Below, piece by piece: positions 1 to 10,910 of a stretch of DNA of 64,000 nucleotides. Origin of the DNA: Psococerastis gibbosa (lineage: Eukaryota; Arthropoda; Insecta; Psocodea; Psocidae); assembly GCA_963971405.1 (NCBI GenBank), contig OZ020484.1:35238770-35302769 (forward strand), in the 5' to 3' direction. Made by a program: the position numbers and the translations under genes. The notes below the pieces were generated by a model that did no database searches, was not told the origin of the DNA, and saw nothing but the letters and a program-made list of their open reading frames with translations. The stretch's first letter is position 1. Each line of letters opens with the position of its first letter.

Positions 1-1476
1 TAGCACGTCTTATTGCGGCGTAAATACATGTTTAGAAGGCACTTCCTTTGCGTTGTGGCCTATTCACTAACGTTCCTACAGGTTACAGGTTTGCAGTTTT
101 TTTCAGTTTTTCGTCTCAGAGGTAGGACCAGTATTCTGCCAACCTGACGCCACGGTCGGTGCACACCCAAAGGTCGTTGAAGCCTTTGGTCTCTTCTCAG
201 TGGTGAAAGGATTAGCTGCTAGATGTTTCCAATTAGTGTTGCCCGGGGTACGTCCGATCGGTTTTTTATCCACGCGTATAAAAAGCGATTTTCGGGGAGG
301 CTTCTTTCCTGTACCCCACCCCCTCCCAGGTTTACACAAAAAAAACGGTTGTTAGCTCGGACGTCATGGGTCACTCCTGAGTATTTTTAAGTTACTGTAC
401 ATTAAACGAGATCAATTGAGTGTCTTATTCTCAGAAGGTAGCCGAAGATGAATACTATAAATGGCGTAGTCAGTAAGTAATGATAAAAGAAAGTTTAATT
501 GCAGTTACTTAATTTTGAAGCCTAAGTCTACAGATGGAAAAAAATAAAATGAAAAATTAATAGTCGAAGTTGTTACACGGGGCAGCCTACATTGTCATAT
601 CATTGATTCTAAATGCTATCGTGATAGTATCAGCCATAGATTGCAATGTTAATTTCCGAGCACGATCATTTTCGTGATTTCTTTTCATGATTTGTTCACG
701 CAATATTTTCAGATGCTTCCTGTAAGGGGGGCATGAAAAAGTTCCGTTCCAATAGATAGTATGCCACACGAATCTACGAGAGTTTCATTAACAGTAACTA
801 GGTACTTGTTTTTTATCAGAAATGTAAATCAGAATTGTACAATAAGTATAAAACCAATACATAATTCAGGAAATATGATAGATCACAAAATGCGACATAT
901 CTATAAATGAATTTAAAAAAAATCTTTCAAAACGCCAAGTGAGTATGCGGTTGAAGTGTAATAAGTGTATTGTGTGTTAATTTAATTACTTTCTTGCTTA
1001 TTGATTTGCGTTGCATTGAATTTCCTACTGAAATAGGCAAGTAGATGTTCCACAGTCCAAATTTACGGTAAGCAGTTTGTAAGCTAGCCCAATCTCCCAA
1101 TTTTCCCCGCTTCATTACTAGCTACAACTTGGAAGGTATTCCCATTATTAATTAGTAAAGTAAAGTTTGCTTTAAGCATCCATCACAACTACAAGAAGTA
1201 GCCTCCACATCGCAAAATAATATGCTACATTGCTACAATGTCATAAGTTATAAGAAGTGTAGAAAATATTAGAACAACTCCATGTGAAAGGAATATATTA
1301 ACTATCAACAGATGCCAGCAATCTTCAAAGTTCAAATCGTGCTGGAATGATTGATTTCTTCCTCAATGCATTTCGACTTGAGCCAGTTTCTACAGAGAGG
1401 CAAGTTTATGGCAAGAAACTTGAAGATTTATGGTGAATTGAAGTGGGTATAGTAAACAGTTGGGATGAAAGTTTAC
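1..1476. other. No supported gene
   Basis: AT-rich sequence with only short chance open frames on the minus strand (near 103-339, 587-769 and 927-1115). I see no splice-bounded exon, repeat with recognisable ends, or RNA gene. It could be intron or intergenic DNA. Confidence 0.5.
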
Positions 1477-1526
1477 CTCAAGATGAATGTGTCTAGCTCC
1501 ATCCGCTGCTGTTGTCGGAAACATAC
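1477..1526 (-). CDS. Candidate internal exon, 50 nt, protein not recognised
   Basis: Read on the minus strand, a pyrimidine-rich acceptor (TTTTTTCTTTGCAG) precedes 50 nt that end in GAG followed by GTAAAC. Two of the three frames are open; the frame matching the phase of the exon-like segment at 6149-6236 reads MFPTTAADGARHIHLE after a completed glycine codon. Base composition is higher in GC than the flanks. The protein family is not recognised. Both splice sites and the phase match are seen; that this is an expressed exon is inference, because exon-like matches of this size also arise by chance. Confidence 0.35.
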
Positions 1527-2861
1527 CTGCAAAGAAAAAAGGAGATTTTAAACATATGCTTCATTTTATAGCGCTTACATAGCACGTGAATGAGAAAGGC
1601 TGCTTAGTTTCGAAGATGATAAGCAATGATATGGCAATGTACATAATTATGATACAATATAACGGACCTCCTAGTATAGTTCGTATTGCTTATTTAGGCG
1701 TGAAATAATAGTAAATGGATTGATACCAGAAATGCATCGGATGGAATGAGCTAGCGAAATTTGGGAGAGATTAGTTACAAAAAAATGATACCGTACAAAA
1801 GGACTGGCTCAACGCAACAAAACATGGCTATAGGAGCCTCATTAAAACTGATGACTGCTTTGTGAAATCGATCGAATTGGAAATGAGCGAATGACGAAAC
1901 AGCCGGGCGGGACACAATCGCATATTGACTGGGGGGCCGGGGCCCGGGGCCCAAATTCCAAACGGCCCGTCCAACCACAGTCCTCTACGCGCTCGAACTC
2001 GCCAAGAATTTTGATTGGGACCCGACCAGGCCTATCGCCTTGTACGGTGAAGCCGGTAATGTCTGACCACATAGGAAAACACAATCGGCTTCTCTTGGTT
2101 TCGGCTACACAGCTTTGTGGGGTTATTGGGGTCTTTTTTGAAAAGGGTTTGATTAAATTTTCCGGTAAGATAACTCTGTGCATACTTGTGCGGGCAAGAG
2201 ATCTCAGGTGACCGAAGAAAATTGCTTCTGCTTTTATGTAGAGTACAAGTTACCCTCTTGTCGGGTTTTCTGCTGGAGAATGCTTAAGAGAAGCCACTTA
2301 TATGCGAAAGTGTTGCTGTGAAGGTTGGTCGTGAAGGTTGGTCGTGAATTTCACACAAATAAATAATAAATAGCCCTTTTTTTTTTCTCTTGTATTTTCT
2401 ATAAAGGCTCTAGCTATGTTAGGTTAGCCTAGTAGGTATTTCCTGCTACTTATAGTATGATCCATATTCCTCTTTTGTATTTAGGTAGTATTTCTGAAGT
2501 GTCTTGGACTTGTGTTTTATTTAGAATAAGTCTAAATTAATGTAGACGCAAATTCAAATTAATCAGAAACAGTAGTCGTAGCCTCTTTGTGGATAATTAT
2601 TTATTTTATTATATATTATATATTAAATTAATTATATACATTTTTCATTAATTATTATACCTAGGTACAATAATACATCATACGATGTGGTAAATACAAA
2701 AACCATAAGTAGTACAGTACATATAAGATGACATTATTGACATTGTTTGCATGGTACATATTTTGGTCTGAAAGACGACTACTGTTTATCAAAGATGTGG
2801 AAATGTAAAAATATGAAAATTTTTTTTTTTAATATACAGGGAATGTTGGAATTTATAAACA
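1527..2861. other. No supported gene; GC-rich patch at about 1890-2070
   Basis: Mostly AT-rich. About 1890-2070 is sharply richer in GC, with runs of G and C around 1930-1955, and stays open in more than one frame on both strands (1891-2211 plus, 1842-2183 minus). That pattern suggests a compositional island or inserted fragment rather than a recognised gene. Around 2320-2345 a 15-base unit (GAAGGTTGGTCGT core) is repeated twice. Confidence 0.4.
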
Positions 2862-3290
2862 TCATTCCTCATTACATAAATCCAACATGGTGGCCATCAG
2901 AGTAATGGCATTTTTAACTTCTTTGTTTACATTTTGTGGCGCGACAACCCTCTCTCTATACCTTACTCTTTGACGCTTCTGCCCGTGAAAGGCCCTGGCC
3001 TGCTCTGCTACATCGCTCCAGCCTGCGTGGTCCTGTGCTCTCATTCGCCAGTCATCGACGCCAAGGGTCACCAGATCCACATCGACGTCGTTCAGCCATT
3101 GCATCCGTTTTTGCCCCACTCGCCTTCTCGGTTGGAGCACTTTGTGTTGTGTAAGGCTGCTGCTCTTCTAGCCCTATTGTCTGGCATTCGTTCCAAGTGC
3201 CCAAGCCACCTGATACGGGCTCTCTTGATTTCGGCTACTGTCGTAGGATCTTGGTAAATCACGTCGACCTCATCATTTCTACAGATACGC
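2862..3290 (-). mobile_element. LINE (non-LTR retrotransposon) ORF2 C-terminal remnant
   Basis: Minus-strand translation gives a stretch with GEEREWRICRND, then TVAEIKRARIRWLGHLERM, and after a frameshift near 3140-3150 the stretch QKRMQWLNDVDVDLVTLGV followed by AQDHAGWSDVAEQARAFHG. This order (R-x-RWLGHxxRM, a basic stretch, then AxDRxxW) is the usual region downstream of the reverse transcriptase domain in many arthropod and other invertebrate LINEs. The reading frame is broken, so this is a dead, 5'-truncated copy. The clade cannot be fixed without a search. No poly(A) tail or target duplication is clear. Confidence 0.75.
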
Positions 3291-3456
3291 CACTCTCTCT
3301 CTTCACCAGTACACTATATTTGAGATGTGCTCAGCAACATGTCCGGCAGCTATTACCGATGATGGTAAGTTACCCATTAGGGTTGGGAAAAATATTCGTC
3401 GAGTCTTCTCTATCCCCAACATTCGTTTTCTAGACTAGTTCTCTCTGGGGGTCTTT

Positions 3457-3530
3457 TTTAATCTTAACCTGGGATTAAAAGTGTAAACAATATAATTTTA
3501 TAATGGAAATTGCTATTCAAAATTGAAGCG
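3457..3530. repeat. Partial copy of foldback family D
   Basis: Contains the spacer segment seen at the centre of the foldback at 46819-46991 (core ATAATTTTATAATGGAAA then GCTATTCAAAATTG). Only the middle and part of one arm survive. No terminal duplication is visible. Confidence 0.5.
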
Positions 3531-3934
3531 CCTATGAAGTCAAGGGGTGCAAGTGACATTTTTAGCGTTTTCGAGTTAAGTGTACCATTCTGTTACTCTA
3601 GCTGTTATTTATCCTATAATCCAACAGGAACATCGGTGTCTGTCATTTTGGATTTGCTGGAATTCATGAAAAAGCGTTATAGGCTACCTATGCATTTTCA
3701 TTTGAGTTACAAACTTTATATATATATATAAATTATTTCGAATGTTTAGTTTTGTAACTTGCACCCCTTGACCTCTAAGCGCTTCAATTGCTTTGTTGAC
3801 ATTTTAGCCCTGAGAATAAGGTAGTAGGCATACTATACGGTCGGCAGCTGGACTATTCCTGACCTGTGTTTGTTTGTATAGTTTCGTGAAATGATATAAG
3901 GGTCACTCGAACTTTAGAGTGCCGAATTCTAAGT

Positions 3935-4020
3935 AGGAAATGTAGCAAGTGTGGACTCGAACCAACAACCTTTCGGGTAAAAGTCACAGTTGAGTTCGTA
4001 CCACCACTCTACGATACAAT
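3935..4020 (-). repeat. tRNA-derived SINE, head only
   Basis: On the minus strand an A-box-like TAGAGTGGTGG (4001-4011) is followed by a perfect RNA polymerase III B box GGTTCGAGTCC (3953-3963), with ACCCGAAAGG between them. It matches the heads of the SINE copies at 34765, 55457 and 55690. The body downstream of the head is lost. It is too degenerate outside the boxes to be a functional tRNA gene. Confidence 0.65.
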
Positions 4021-6148
4021 ACGATGCAAATACCTTCACTGCCTCTATCCGTGACGCCGAATAGCTATGTCCATCTACATACTGTATGGCTAATGGTCGG
4101 AAGCAGCTAATAAAATTATGGGTAAGTCCTGATATACTCATATACTTATATATAGTCCTTATTACTGTAAGTGTCAATGTGAGTTACAGTACGGTAGGCA
4201 GAACTATTGAATATCAGTATACAAGTACGATATTAACGTATAGCAGTACACTGTTTACAATATGTCACACAGCCTACTTAATAGAATTTACATAGTTAGT
4301 GTGACACAGCCCGAACTAACTGTATTTGTAGTTTATAGGCTAAAACATCTACCCAAGTTTAAAAGACTTAAACAGCAAAGTTTGTCATTGAATAACGGAA
4401 TTAACTGCGAATTACCGCCAATTTCCGAAACTAATCTCAAGCCCAAGAAAAGCTCTTTCCATTAAATAAATATAATGGCTAGGAAGGAGTGAAATTATAC
4501 AACTTTACTTGATTGAGCACTAATAGCAGCTTATAAAATTTGACTTTAACTTCTTCTGGAAGGGCAACTTTAAAGAAAATAATCCATTAGAGCCAAAAAT
4601 ATATTAATTAAACAAATACAGTACATGATATGCGGTAAATGATTAATTATTATGATTTATAATAATGCCACATTTCATTTCTCCTAAAATTATAACATAA
4701 TGGCGACATAGCGGATGTAAAACCAAAAGCCTTCCTGCAGCCCGTTTATGGCATTATAATACCGGTTTATTTTTTAATACCGCAGTAGTAAGGTGTCTCG
4801 TGACGGAATTTAATTAATTATTTTATTTAGATTACTAGATATTACTATTATATTATATAGCCGGCCGCCATACCAAGTTGAATCCAGCGGACCAGAGCAG
4901 GTTCAAAGATGCAGATAACATGGTCGTGTGCACAGTGCCGGTAGGGAAACATGGTAGGACTTGTCCTGGTCACCTCCGAACTAATCGTGTGACTTCACTG
5001 TGTTTCCCAAGTGGTTCGGTATCCACTATAATCAGGAGGTCCACTGTGGGCCCACGCCGTGGCCTGGGACTGTGTCCAACCATTCTACTACTTCCATACT
5101 ATCACTATTATTATTATTATTATTTTATTACTAATTTTAATTAATGTGCCTACATATAAGGGAGAAAAAAAATTGAAAACTCACCAAAAATATTAATTTA
5201 TCAATTTGAATATCCCGCATATTTTGCACTAATTTGTTTACAACAATTGAATAAACCCCAGTATTATAATAATCCCAAATCACCATGATCGGGCTGCTGG
5301 TGGCGAATGCTCGAACTATTATTCAAATTGATTAGCACCATATGAATGGAAAACTTTGCTGCAAACCAATTGATAGATTGCGACTTAAAAGTTAAATAGT
5401 TAAGTTTAAAATCGCTCGAAGAGCTTTCTTAATGGTTTATTAGAATGCACACCAGAAAATTCAATTAATTAAGAGTGAAAAGTGGTGGATATCAGCTAGT
5501 TCCTGAAAACTGCTGAATTGGCTGTAAGCCGTTTTATATCCATAAAAAGTAGCGACCTGACACTCTAACGTAACCAGGTACGTATAGACAAACATTTCAA
5601 ATTGCAAAAAATCGCGTAGAACTGATGTGTTTTGTTGAGACCTTGGGTACACAATTACAAATAAAATACATGTGCCCGTCGAACCCATGTGTGATAAAAA
5701 AAGGATATTCAAGGTCAAATTCAAAATTTTTGTGTTTTTTACTAACGAGTAATTACCCACATGTCACCGTTAGTTGCAGTTATGCAGAATCATGTTAGTG
5801 AATTTTACACATCTGTCCCGAGACAATGACATTGTTCTATCAATCCAATGCTTTAGGATAGGGGAAATCGTTTCAGCATTAAACAAATTATTTCCAATGG
5901 ATAATTGGAACCACTCATAATTATGTATTACACCAATGAGGGAACAGCCGTGCGCGTTGATTAACAAATATGAAAGCATGTACGGGTCACCCTCAACGGA
6001 TCTTTTTTTTTAAACTTAAGTCTCAATGATAACTTACTTGCTATAGGCCTATGTATCTTACCTCCACGAATAAGTCATTAACACACCATTAACGTTACGA
6101 TACCCACAACCGTGGCTACTCATTTCAATTAGAAAGTCAAAAGATTAC
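4021..6148. other. No supported gene; GC-rich patch and simple repeat
   Basis: AT-rich. About 4735-4830 resembles the outer arm shared by the palindromes near 47 kb (TATAATACCGG, then TTTAATTAATT). About 4860-5095 is richer in GC and is open on the plus strand (4878-5144) with no recognised product. An (ATT)n tract lies at about 5105-5130. Nothing else has recognisable ends. Confidence 0.4.
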
Positions 6149-6236
6149 CTTGGAGGCTGGAGCACATTAAATTTTCACGCACAACATAAACTGAAGGCGG
6201 CAGCAGTATACTCGTAAAGGAGCCTTTTTGGCCTGA
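6149..6236 (-). CDS. Candidate internal exon, 88 nt, protein not recognised
   Basis: On the minus strand a strong acceptor (GATTTCTTTTTGCTGTGGCAG) precedes 88 nt that end in CCAAG followed by GTAATC. Only one frame is open; it starts in phase 0 and reads SGQKGSFTSILLPPSVYVV and then RENLMCSSLQ. It ends with one extra base, which fits the phase of the segment at 1477-1526, giving an in-frame glycine across the junction. No family is recognised. Splice signals and open frame are seen; expression and linkage to other segments are inferred. Confidence 0.4.
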
Positions 6237-7073
6237 CTGCCACAGCAAAAAGAAATCATAAACACAGTAAAAGGGATAGGGTGGTAAAATGGTCCACAGT
6301 GAGTTGAGCACAACTAACTGCGAAAATCCCTGGGTTGGAAACAAGATGAAACTAAGTGGTACGCGACCCCACTATGCCTCACTGATCTGAATTCTAAGGA
6401 GTCTTCCAAGTTTTTCTGTTGAAAATTTTCCACTTGGCTCACGTCTCTTTTCCTGTAGGCTGCAAGCCCCAAACTGTCATTTTTCATAAGTTTAGGTAAG
6501 TTATTTATATCTACCTATAATGAATTTCTAATGAAAGCTACCAGCAAGCCATTTGCAAGGGGCAACTTTACATTGGTAATTTATCAAAAAATTATAACCC
6601 TTTACAGGGGTGATGCACGAACTCAATTTTTATCCCTTGGATTCGTTTTGAATAAACCTAAAATACCACTAATTAGGATAAATTTATATACCCATCTAAA
6701 GGAAGTGGAACGAGGTGAGACTTGGTCACTGTCAATTCAGCTGTTTAATTTTGTTGCAAGTGTCAAACGTAAGAAGAATAAATTTATTGATGCATCAGTT
6801 TTTCTGGGTCTTCAACTTCCAAAAATCAAATGGAAAATAACTTATGTTTCAACCGTTATCCTTATAGATTGATAGTATATTTAGACCGCGCCGATCCTGT
6901 TCTTGGTCCTTTCTTATACTTGATAGTTTATCTGTAAATTCCATAAGCGTGAGTATAGGTATTGTCTTTATGTACTCTCAGTCTCTCACCTCAGACTCTT
7001 AAATTGGCGAATTATTTTTATCACTTGAACAATTAATGTACCTTGTACTAGTATGAGCGAGTCTTGTTGCTAA
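6237..7073. other. No supported gene
   Basis: Contains a 113-codon plus-strand open frame (6531-6872) in AT-rich sequence without recognisable motifs or splice support. I treat it as chance. Flanked on the right by a foldback element. Confidence 0.4.
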
Positions 7074-7457
7074 GGTGCCCATTCCATTGACCGGCTAGGG
7101 CTATTTCCAACAACGGTGACGTGGTAGCAGACATTCAAGACTTAGGTGGCGTTTCCACCGACCTCGCATTGCAGAATTGACGGAAATGTTTATTTTCCTC
7201 TATGCCATAGTTAAAATTGATCAATGATCATACAGTAGAATCACAAACAAACAAACTAAAATTAAAAAATGGCTTCATGGGATATGTTAATTACCAACAT
7301 TTTAATAGATTTCTATAAAAAGAAAAACAAACATTTCCGTCAATGTCATTTGCAATCTGCAATGCGAGGTCGGTGGAAACGCTACTTAAGTCTTGAATGT
7401 CTGCTACCACGTCACCGTTTTTGGAAATAGCCCTAGCCGGTCAATGGAATGGGCGCC
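7074..7457. repeat. Foldback MITE family A, copy 1 (TTAA-type)
   Basis: Terminal inverted repeats of about 150 bp start GGTGCCCATTCC on the left and end GGGCGCC on the right; the arms share the blocks GACGTGGTAGCAGACATTCA and TTTCCACCGACCTCGCATTG. The centre is AT-rich and carries no transposase. The flanks (CTAA and CTGA) look like decayed TTAA, judged from the intact copy at 56827. A transcript would form a long hairpin. The open frame seen in its right half also appears in other copies and is a by-product of the repeat. Confidence 0.8.
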
Positions 7458-7458
7458 T

Positions 7459-7795
7459 GAGCATCAGAAATCCCTCCTTATTAGGGAGCAGGGGCGGTTT
7501 CAGAAAAAGTTTTGGGGGGGGGGGTGACCTGAAAAATATCGCGTTTCCCTTAATTGAGTGACAATTTCTCTTCATTTCCTTCAAAAGTCCATTCTATCTA
7601 GTATAAAACTATTTTTCTCGGGGGGGGGGCGGTCGCCCCCCCCCCCAATGATCCGTCCCTGTTAGGGAGATGGCGATAGGTCTCGAGGAAGTGATGATGT
7701 TGTGATGACACGCTGTAGAGGGCCTAGCAGGTCAATACGCTTAAGTACGCATAGAGCTTCCATACCCCAATTTAATATTTTCTACCTAGGCCGTT
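7459..7795 (+). mobile_element. LINE 3' end, interrupted by a hAT-like MITE
   Basis: Outside the inserted element (7489-7661), the sequence aligns with the reverse complement of 61624-61912: shared blocks include AGGGAGAT-GG-CGATAGG, TCGAGGAAGTGATG and CTTAAGTACGCA, then CCCCAATTTAATA. The homologue at 61.6 kb has a poly(A) tail, so this is read as the 3' end of the same LINE family. It carries no intact frame. A third piece of the same family lies immediately downstream. Confidence 0.55.
7489..7661. mobile_element. hAT-like MITE, 173 bp, perfect 8-bp duplication
   Basis: Ends are CAGGGGCGG and CCGTCCCTG, a short inverted repeat with the CAGGG start typical of hAT elements. Both sides carry the 8-bp direct repeat TTAGGGAG (7481-7488 and 7662-7669). 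The inside has a run of G, an AT-rich spacer, then a G run followed by a C run. There is no coding capacity, so movement would need a hAT transposase encoded elsewhere. The perfect duplication suggests a fairly recent insertion. Confidence 0.85.
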
Positions 7796-7854
7796 ACCCC
7801 TAATAATAATAATGACTAATACATCCTTCTTTACCAAGATAGTATTGCATAAAG

Positions 7855-7975
7855 TAGAGCAGCATGCTTGGGAAACTTACAGGTACATGTAAATGAGCTA
7901 CCAGTCCTGAATCTTCTCAAGATCCTTGCCCTCCTTATGGAGTTAGGTCTTCAGGAAATGAGACACGCTAGATAA
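7855..7975 (+). mobile_element. LINE 3' end fragment, same family as 61.6 kb
   Basis: Shares GCATGCT, ACATGTAAA, CTACCA, CTGAATC and CTCAAGATCCT in order with the reverse complement of 61624-61912. The segment is short and diverged, and ends before the 3' terminus seen in the other copies. Confidence 0.45.
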
Positions 7976-8617
7976 AGGGTAGCCTACAATGTGCCAATAC
8001 ACTACAGTAAGTGCTCATACAATGGAACTTCAATACCCAAATTTAATAATAATAATGCCACTAGTGTCCGAAAAGGTTTAAAGGGCATCTGGTCTCTGTC
8101 CATAAAATCAAAATTATTAATCCCGTGGTTGCATTTATAAAACAGAAGATCAACATCTTAGTGAGGGAGTGATTCAGGATTAAAGCTCTCACGTACTGTG
8201 TGTCACCACTGGGTGAGATATAGCAAGACAAAGTGAGCGGGATCAATAATTATCAGGGGCGCACATTCATCTTGAAGATAAGAAACAAAGAACCGTATTA
8301 TTCTACACTGAAGACAATGCCAGAGAGCTGCAAATGAATTGTTCATTTTAACGAACTTTACAAAGAGAAGAACTGATAAGAAGCTCCGTTATAGAAATAT
8401 TCGTTAATGATTTACTGAATTGTAAAATACGGCCCTTTGGTTCTTTTGTGCTCGGGGTCAAATTTTTCAAGTTCAATTATTTTTCAAATATGTTGAAATA
8501 AAAATGGGTTTCAGGCGGTGTTTTAATTAATATTATACAATAATAATGATAATTTTTTATATCGATGATTCTCTAAAACAACAACTTCAACTCATTTTAA
8601 AAATATCTCAAAATGAC
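7976..8617. other. No supported gene
   Basis: AT-rich sequence with a short (AAT)n-like tract near 8047-8055. No repeat ends, exon-like segment or RNA gene seen. Confidence 0.45.
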
Positions 8618-8745
8618 ATGTACTAGATTATAGTGATACAGACTCTGTCTTTCACCCGAAAGATTGTTGGTTCGAGCCCCACACTTGCTATATTTTCTGG
8701 CTATGCTCCGGGGGGCATGCTGGGGAAACCTTCCTAATAGAATGA
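8618..8745 (+). repeat. tRNA-derived SINE, head and start of body
   Basis: Contains CTTTCACCCGAAAG and a B-box GGTTCGAGCCC (8669-8679), then a body start TTGCTATATTTTCTGGC-like segment and GGGGGCATGC as in the copies at 34.8 and 55.5 kb. The A box is eroded. Truncated after the body start. Confidence 0.65.
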
Positions 8746-10256
8746 AAGTCATTGGTTACTTATTTATTTAAAAAAAAAAAAATTATCATTTCAAATGGAA
8801 TAAACACAAACACGACTAACACATTGAAAGTCCATGTTATTGTGGTGAATGCTTCTTTAGAAACCTGGCAATATTATGAATAATATATTTAGCTACCGGT
8901 TTCGGTTTAATAGTGTCATTTCCGTTTGCATTTTGCTGTAATTTGTTCATAATTTCCCCGAAAACTGAGTAATGGTATCCCTCTGAAGTCACAAGAATAC
9001 CTACAATGTCGCTAAAGGTGGAAAAAGCTGAAAAATATTTCATAGCTAGAATATTACAGTGACTTGACTAATCATTCGTACATTAGAGCTTTTTCCCGGA
9101 AAATGAGCGCAAAAGCTTTCATCTGTAGCGCTCAAATTGAAACATGCCCGTAGGTGGCCATGATTGATGACCTGTGCTATGCCGTGGGTGACGAATTTTC
9201 TGTTTAAAATCTCGGACTTTTATCTTTAGTAGCTTGAAAGGTTAGAAAGAGATTGTAACCACGGAATGAAACGAGTTTGAATTTTTAGTTTTAGTATTAG
9301 TTTATCATTTTCAACCGCGGACCTACATCCAGTTCGCTGATTTTTTCGGTCCTCTTTCGTTCGACCCAGCTGACTTTTACTATTTTCAATGTTTTTACAG
9401 TTTGGTTCATCTCTTTGGCTCTCGGTTGAGGCCGACCTAAATCCGGAAGGAATCGCACCGATTCCATCACTAATATTTAGAGCCAGTTCGAATAAAATCC
9501 GATGAACATTCATGTATTCTAACTGGCTATGACTGTTTATGTTTAGTTTAATTTTACGGTTAATTTGTAGGTATGTACATCCTGTGTACTTTAATGTATC
9601 GTATTCAACAATTTACCTATTTTATGATATCACATAATTATTTCATGGTAAAGTAGGCAACTCAGTTATAATGTTAATTATAAATAAAAAATGAAACAAG
9701 CTCAATAAAATAACTTGCCTGACAAAGCGCAGTCTTTCAAAATGAGAAATCATTCTCTCACGCGATAACTTTGTGTTGAATTGTATTGTAAGTTTTTAGG
9801 GTCAACATCATTAGCAACTAACGTAATCTCATCAGCTTCAAAAATTGTACTGAACGTTCCATATCCAACAGTAAATAAATACCGAGATTCACCAAAATAG
9901 TAAATAAATTTTTTTATTACAGTTACTAAAATATGTGGCATTACATGCCATTTAGTACTCGGGAATCCAAAATTATGAACTGTAATAGAAGTACTTCTCA
10001 AAAATTATAAGTACAATCAATGGTGTAACAAATTTTTGGGGGCCCTTAAGCAAGACAGGGCAGCGGGGCCCCCTACAATTTTTTGCAATTACACTAGCCC
10101 TAAAATTTCACTTTCTTTTCTTAACTTAGTTTTTTTTTAATTTTTATATATTTTTCAGAAAACCCAAAAATATATCCGTTTTTTTCCTTTCTGTAGAGGG
10201 AGACCCCGTTTGGCCGGGGGCCCTTACGCCTTGCGTAACGTGCGAAGTAATGTCCA
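8746..10256. other. No recognised gene; open frame at 9750-10001 minus noted
   Basis: The minus-strand frame at 9750-10001 (83 codons) has a protein-like stretch including TVGYGTFSTIFEADEITLV, ending at a stop, but I see no family match and no strong acceptor. The minus frame at 9226-9513 is similar in status. From about 10020 to 10235 there are G- and C-runs with GGGGGCCCTTA occurring twice, probably a decayed G-rich element. Confidence 0.3.
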
Positions 10257-10910
10257 CGTAATAAATAATTCACATATCTTCAAAGACTGTACTTATGCAT
10301 GTAATGTTCCCTCTTCGACAGTTCTATTCCTAATCCTCGTACCGTGCAAGGTACCTCTACATATCCCTTCCTCTCTAACCTACTTGCAGTTCATAAACAC
10401 TCTTAACAGTTAACACAAAAAACAAATTGCGAGCAGTTAAGCCCATCATAACAGAATGGGACACGTCCTATCGAATTAGCCGCAAGGAGGAAATTGTATT
10501 GGCCCGAATTAGAATAGGGCATACAAACCTCACTCACAAACATCTAATGAGGAATGAGGCGCCCCCCCCCCTATGCACAAGGTGCGGAGTGGGCCTCACA
10601 ATAGCTCACCTTCTTCTCGATTGCCCAACCTACTCGGTCCAACGAGCCTCCGTCCTACGAGCACCCTCCTCCCTCTCCGATGCTCTAGGAAACACAATAA
10701 CAGCCACAAATAATATCATTCAATTCCTAAGAGCCACCGGTCTCTTCTTCAACATTTAACCACACCCCCCCCCCTCCCCACTACTTACACAAATGAACGG
10801 ATAACTCTCTACCACTAAATAATCGGTAAACATTCCCAATTTCCTAGCGCAAATTCCCAACAGGGACCCGCGCTTTAATAAAAATAAAAATAAAATAAAA
10901 AAAAATAAAC
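10257..10910 (+). mobile_element. LINE ORF2 C-terminus and 3' UTR remnant
   Basis: The plus-strand frame from about 10427 to 10759 reads RISRKEEIVLARIRIGHTNL, then a CTRCG ... HLLLDC segment, that is a C-x2-C plus H-x4-C knuckle, then ends soon after FLRATGLF. This is the typical C-terminal end of LINEs with a downstream RNase H region (I, Jockey and related groups). Upstream, the frame is broken near 10435 and contains stops. After the stop come a C-run, a 3' UTR, and an A-rich tail (about 10877-10909). Dead copy; no target duplication identified. Confidence 0.75.

Noticed and set aside
3935-4020. A true tRNA gene
   Set aside because: The B box is perfect, but the acceptor stem and D arm do not form, and the sequence recurs as a SINE head.
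6459-6495. 37-nt plus-strand micro-exon with strong splice sites
   Set aside because: It is close to a better exon-like segment on the opposite strand and has more than one open frame. Such short matches are expected by chance.
7073-7458. Open frame inside family A foldbacks
   Set aside because: The same frame occurs in several copies because the repeat is copied. It has stops or shifts between copies and no coding bias.
9750-10001. Minus-strand 83-codon frame as a host exon
   Set aside because: Protein-like in part, but no convincing acceptor and no recognisable family; kept only as a note.
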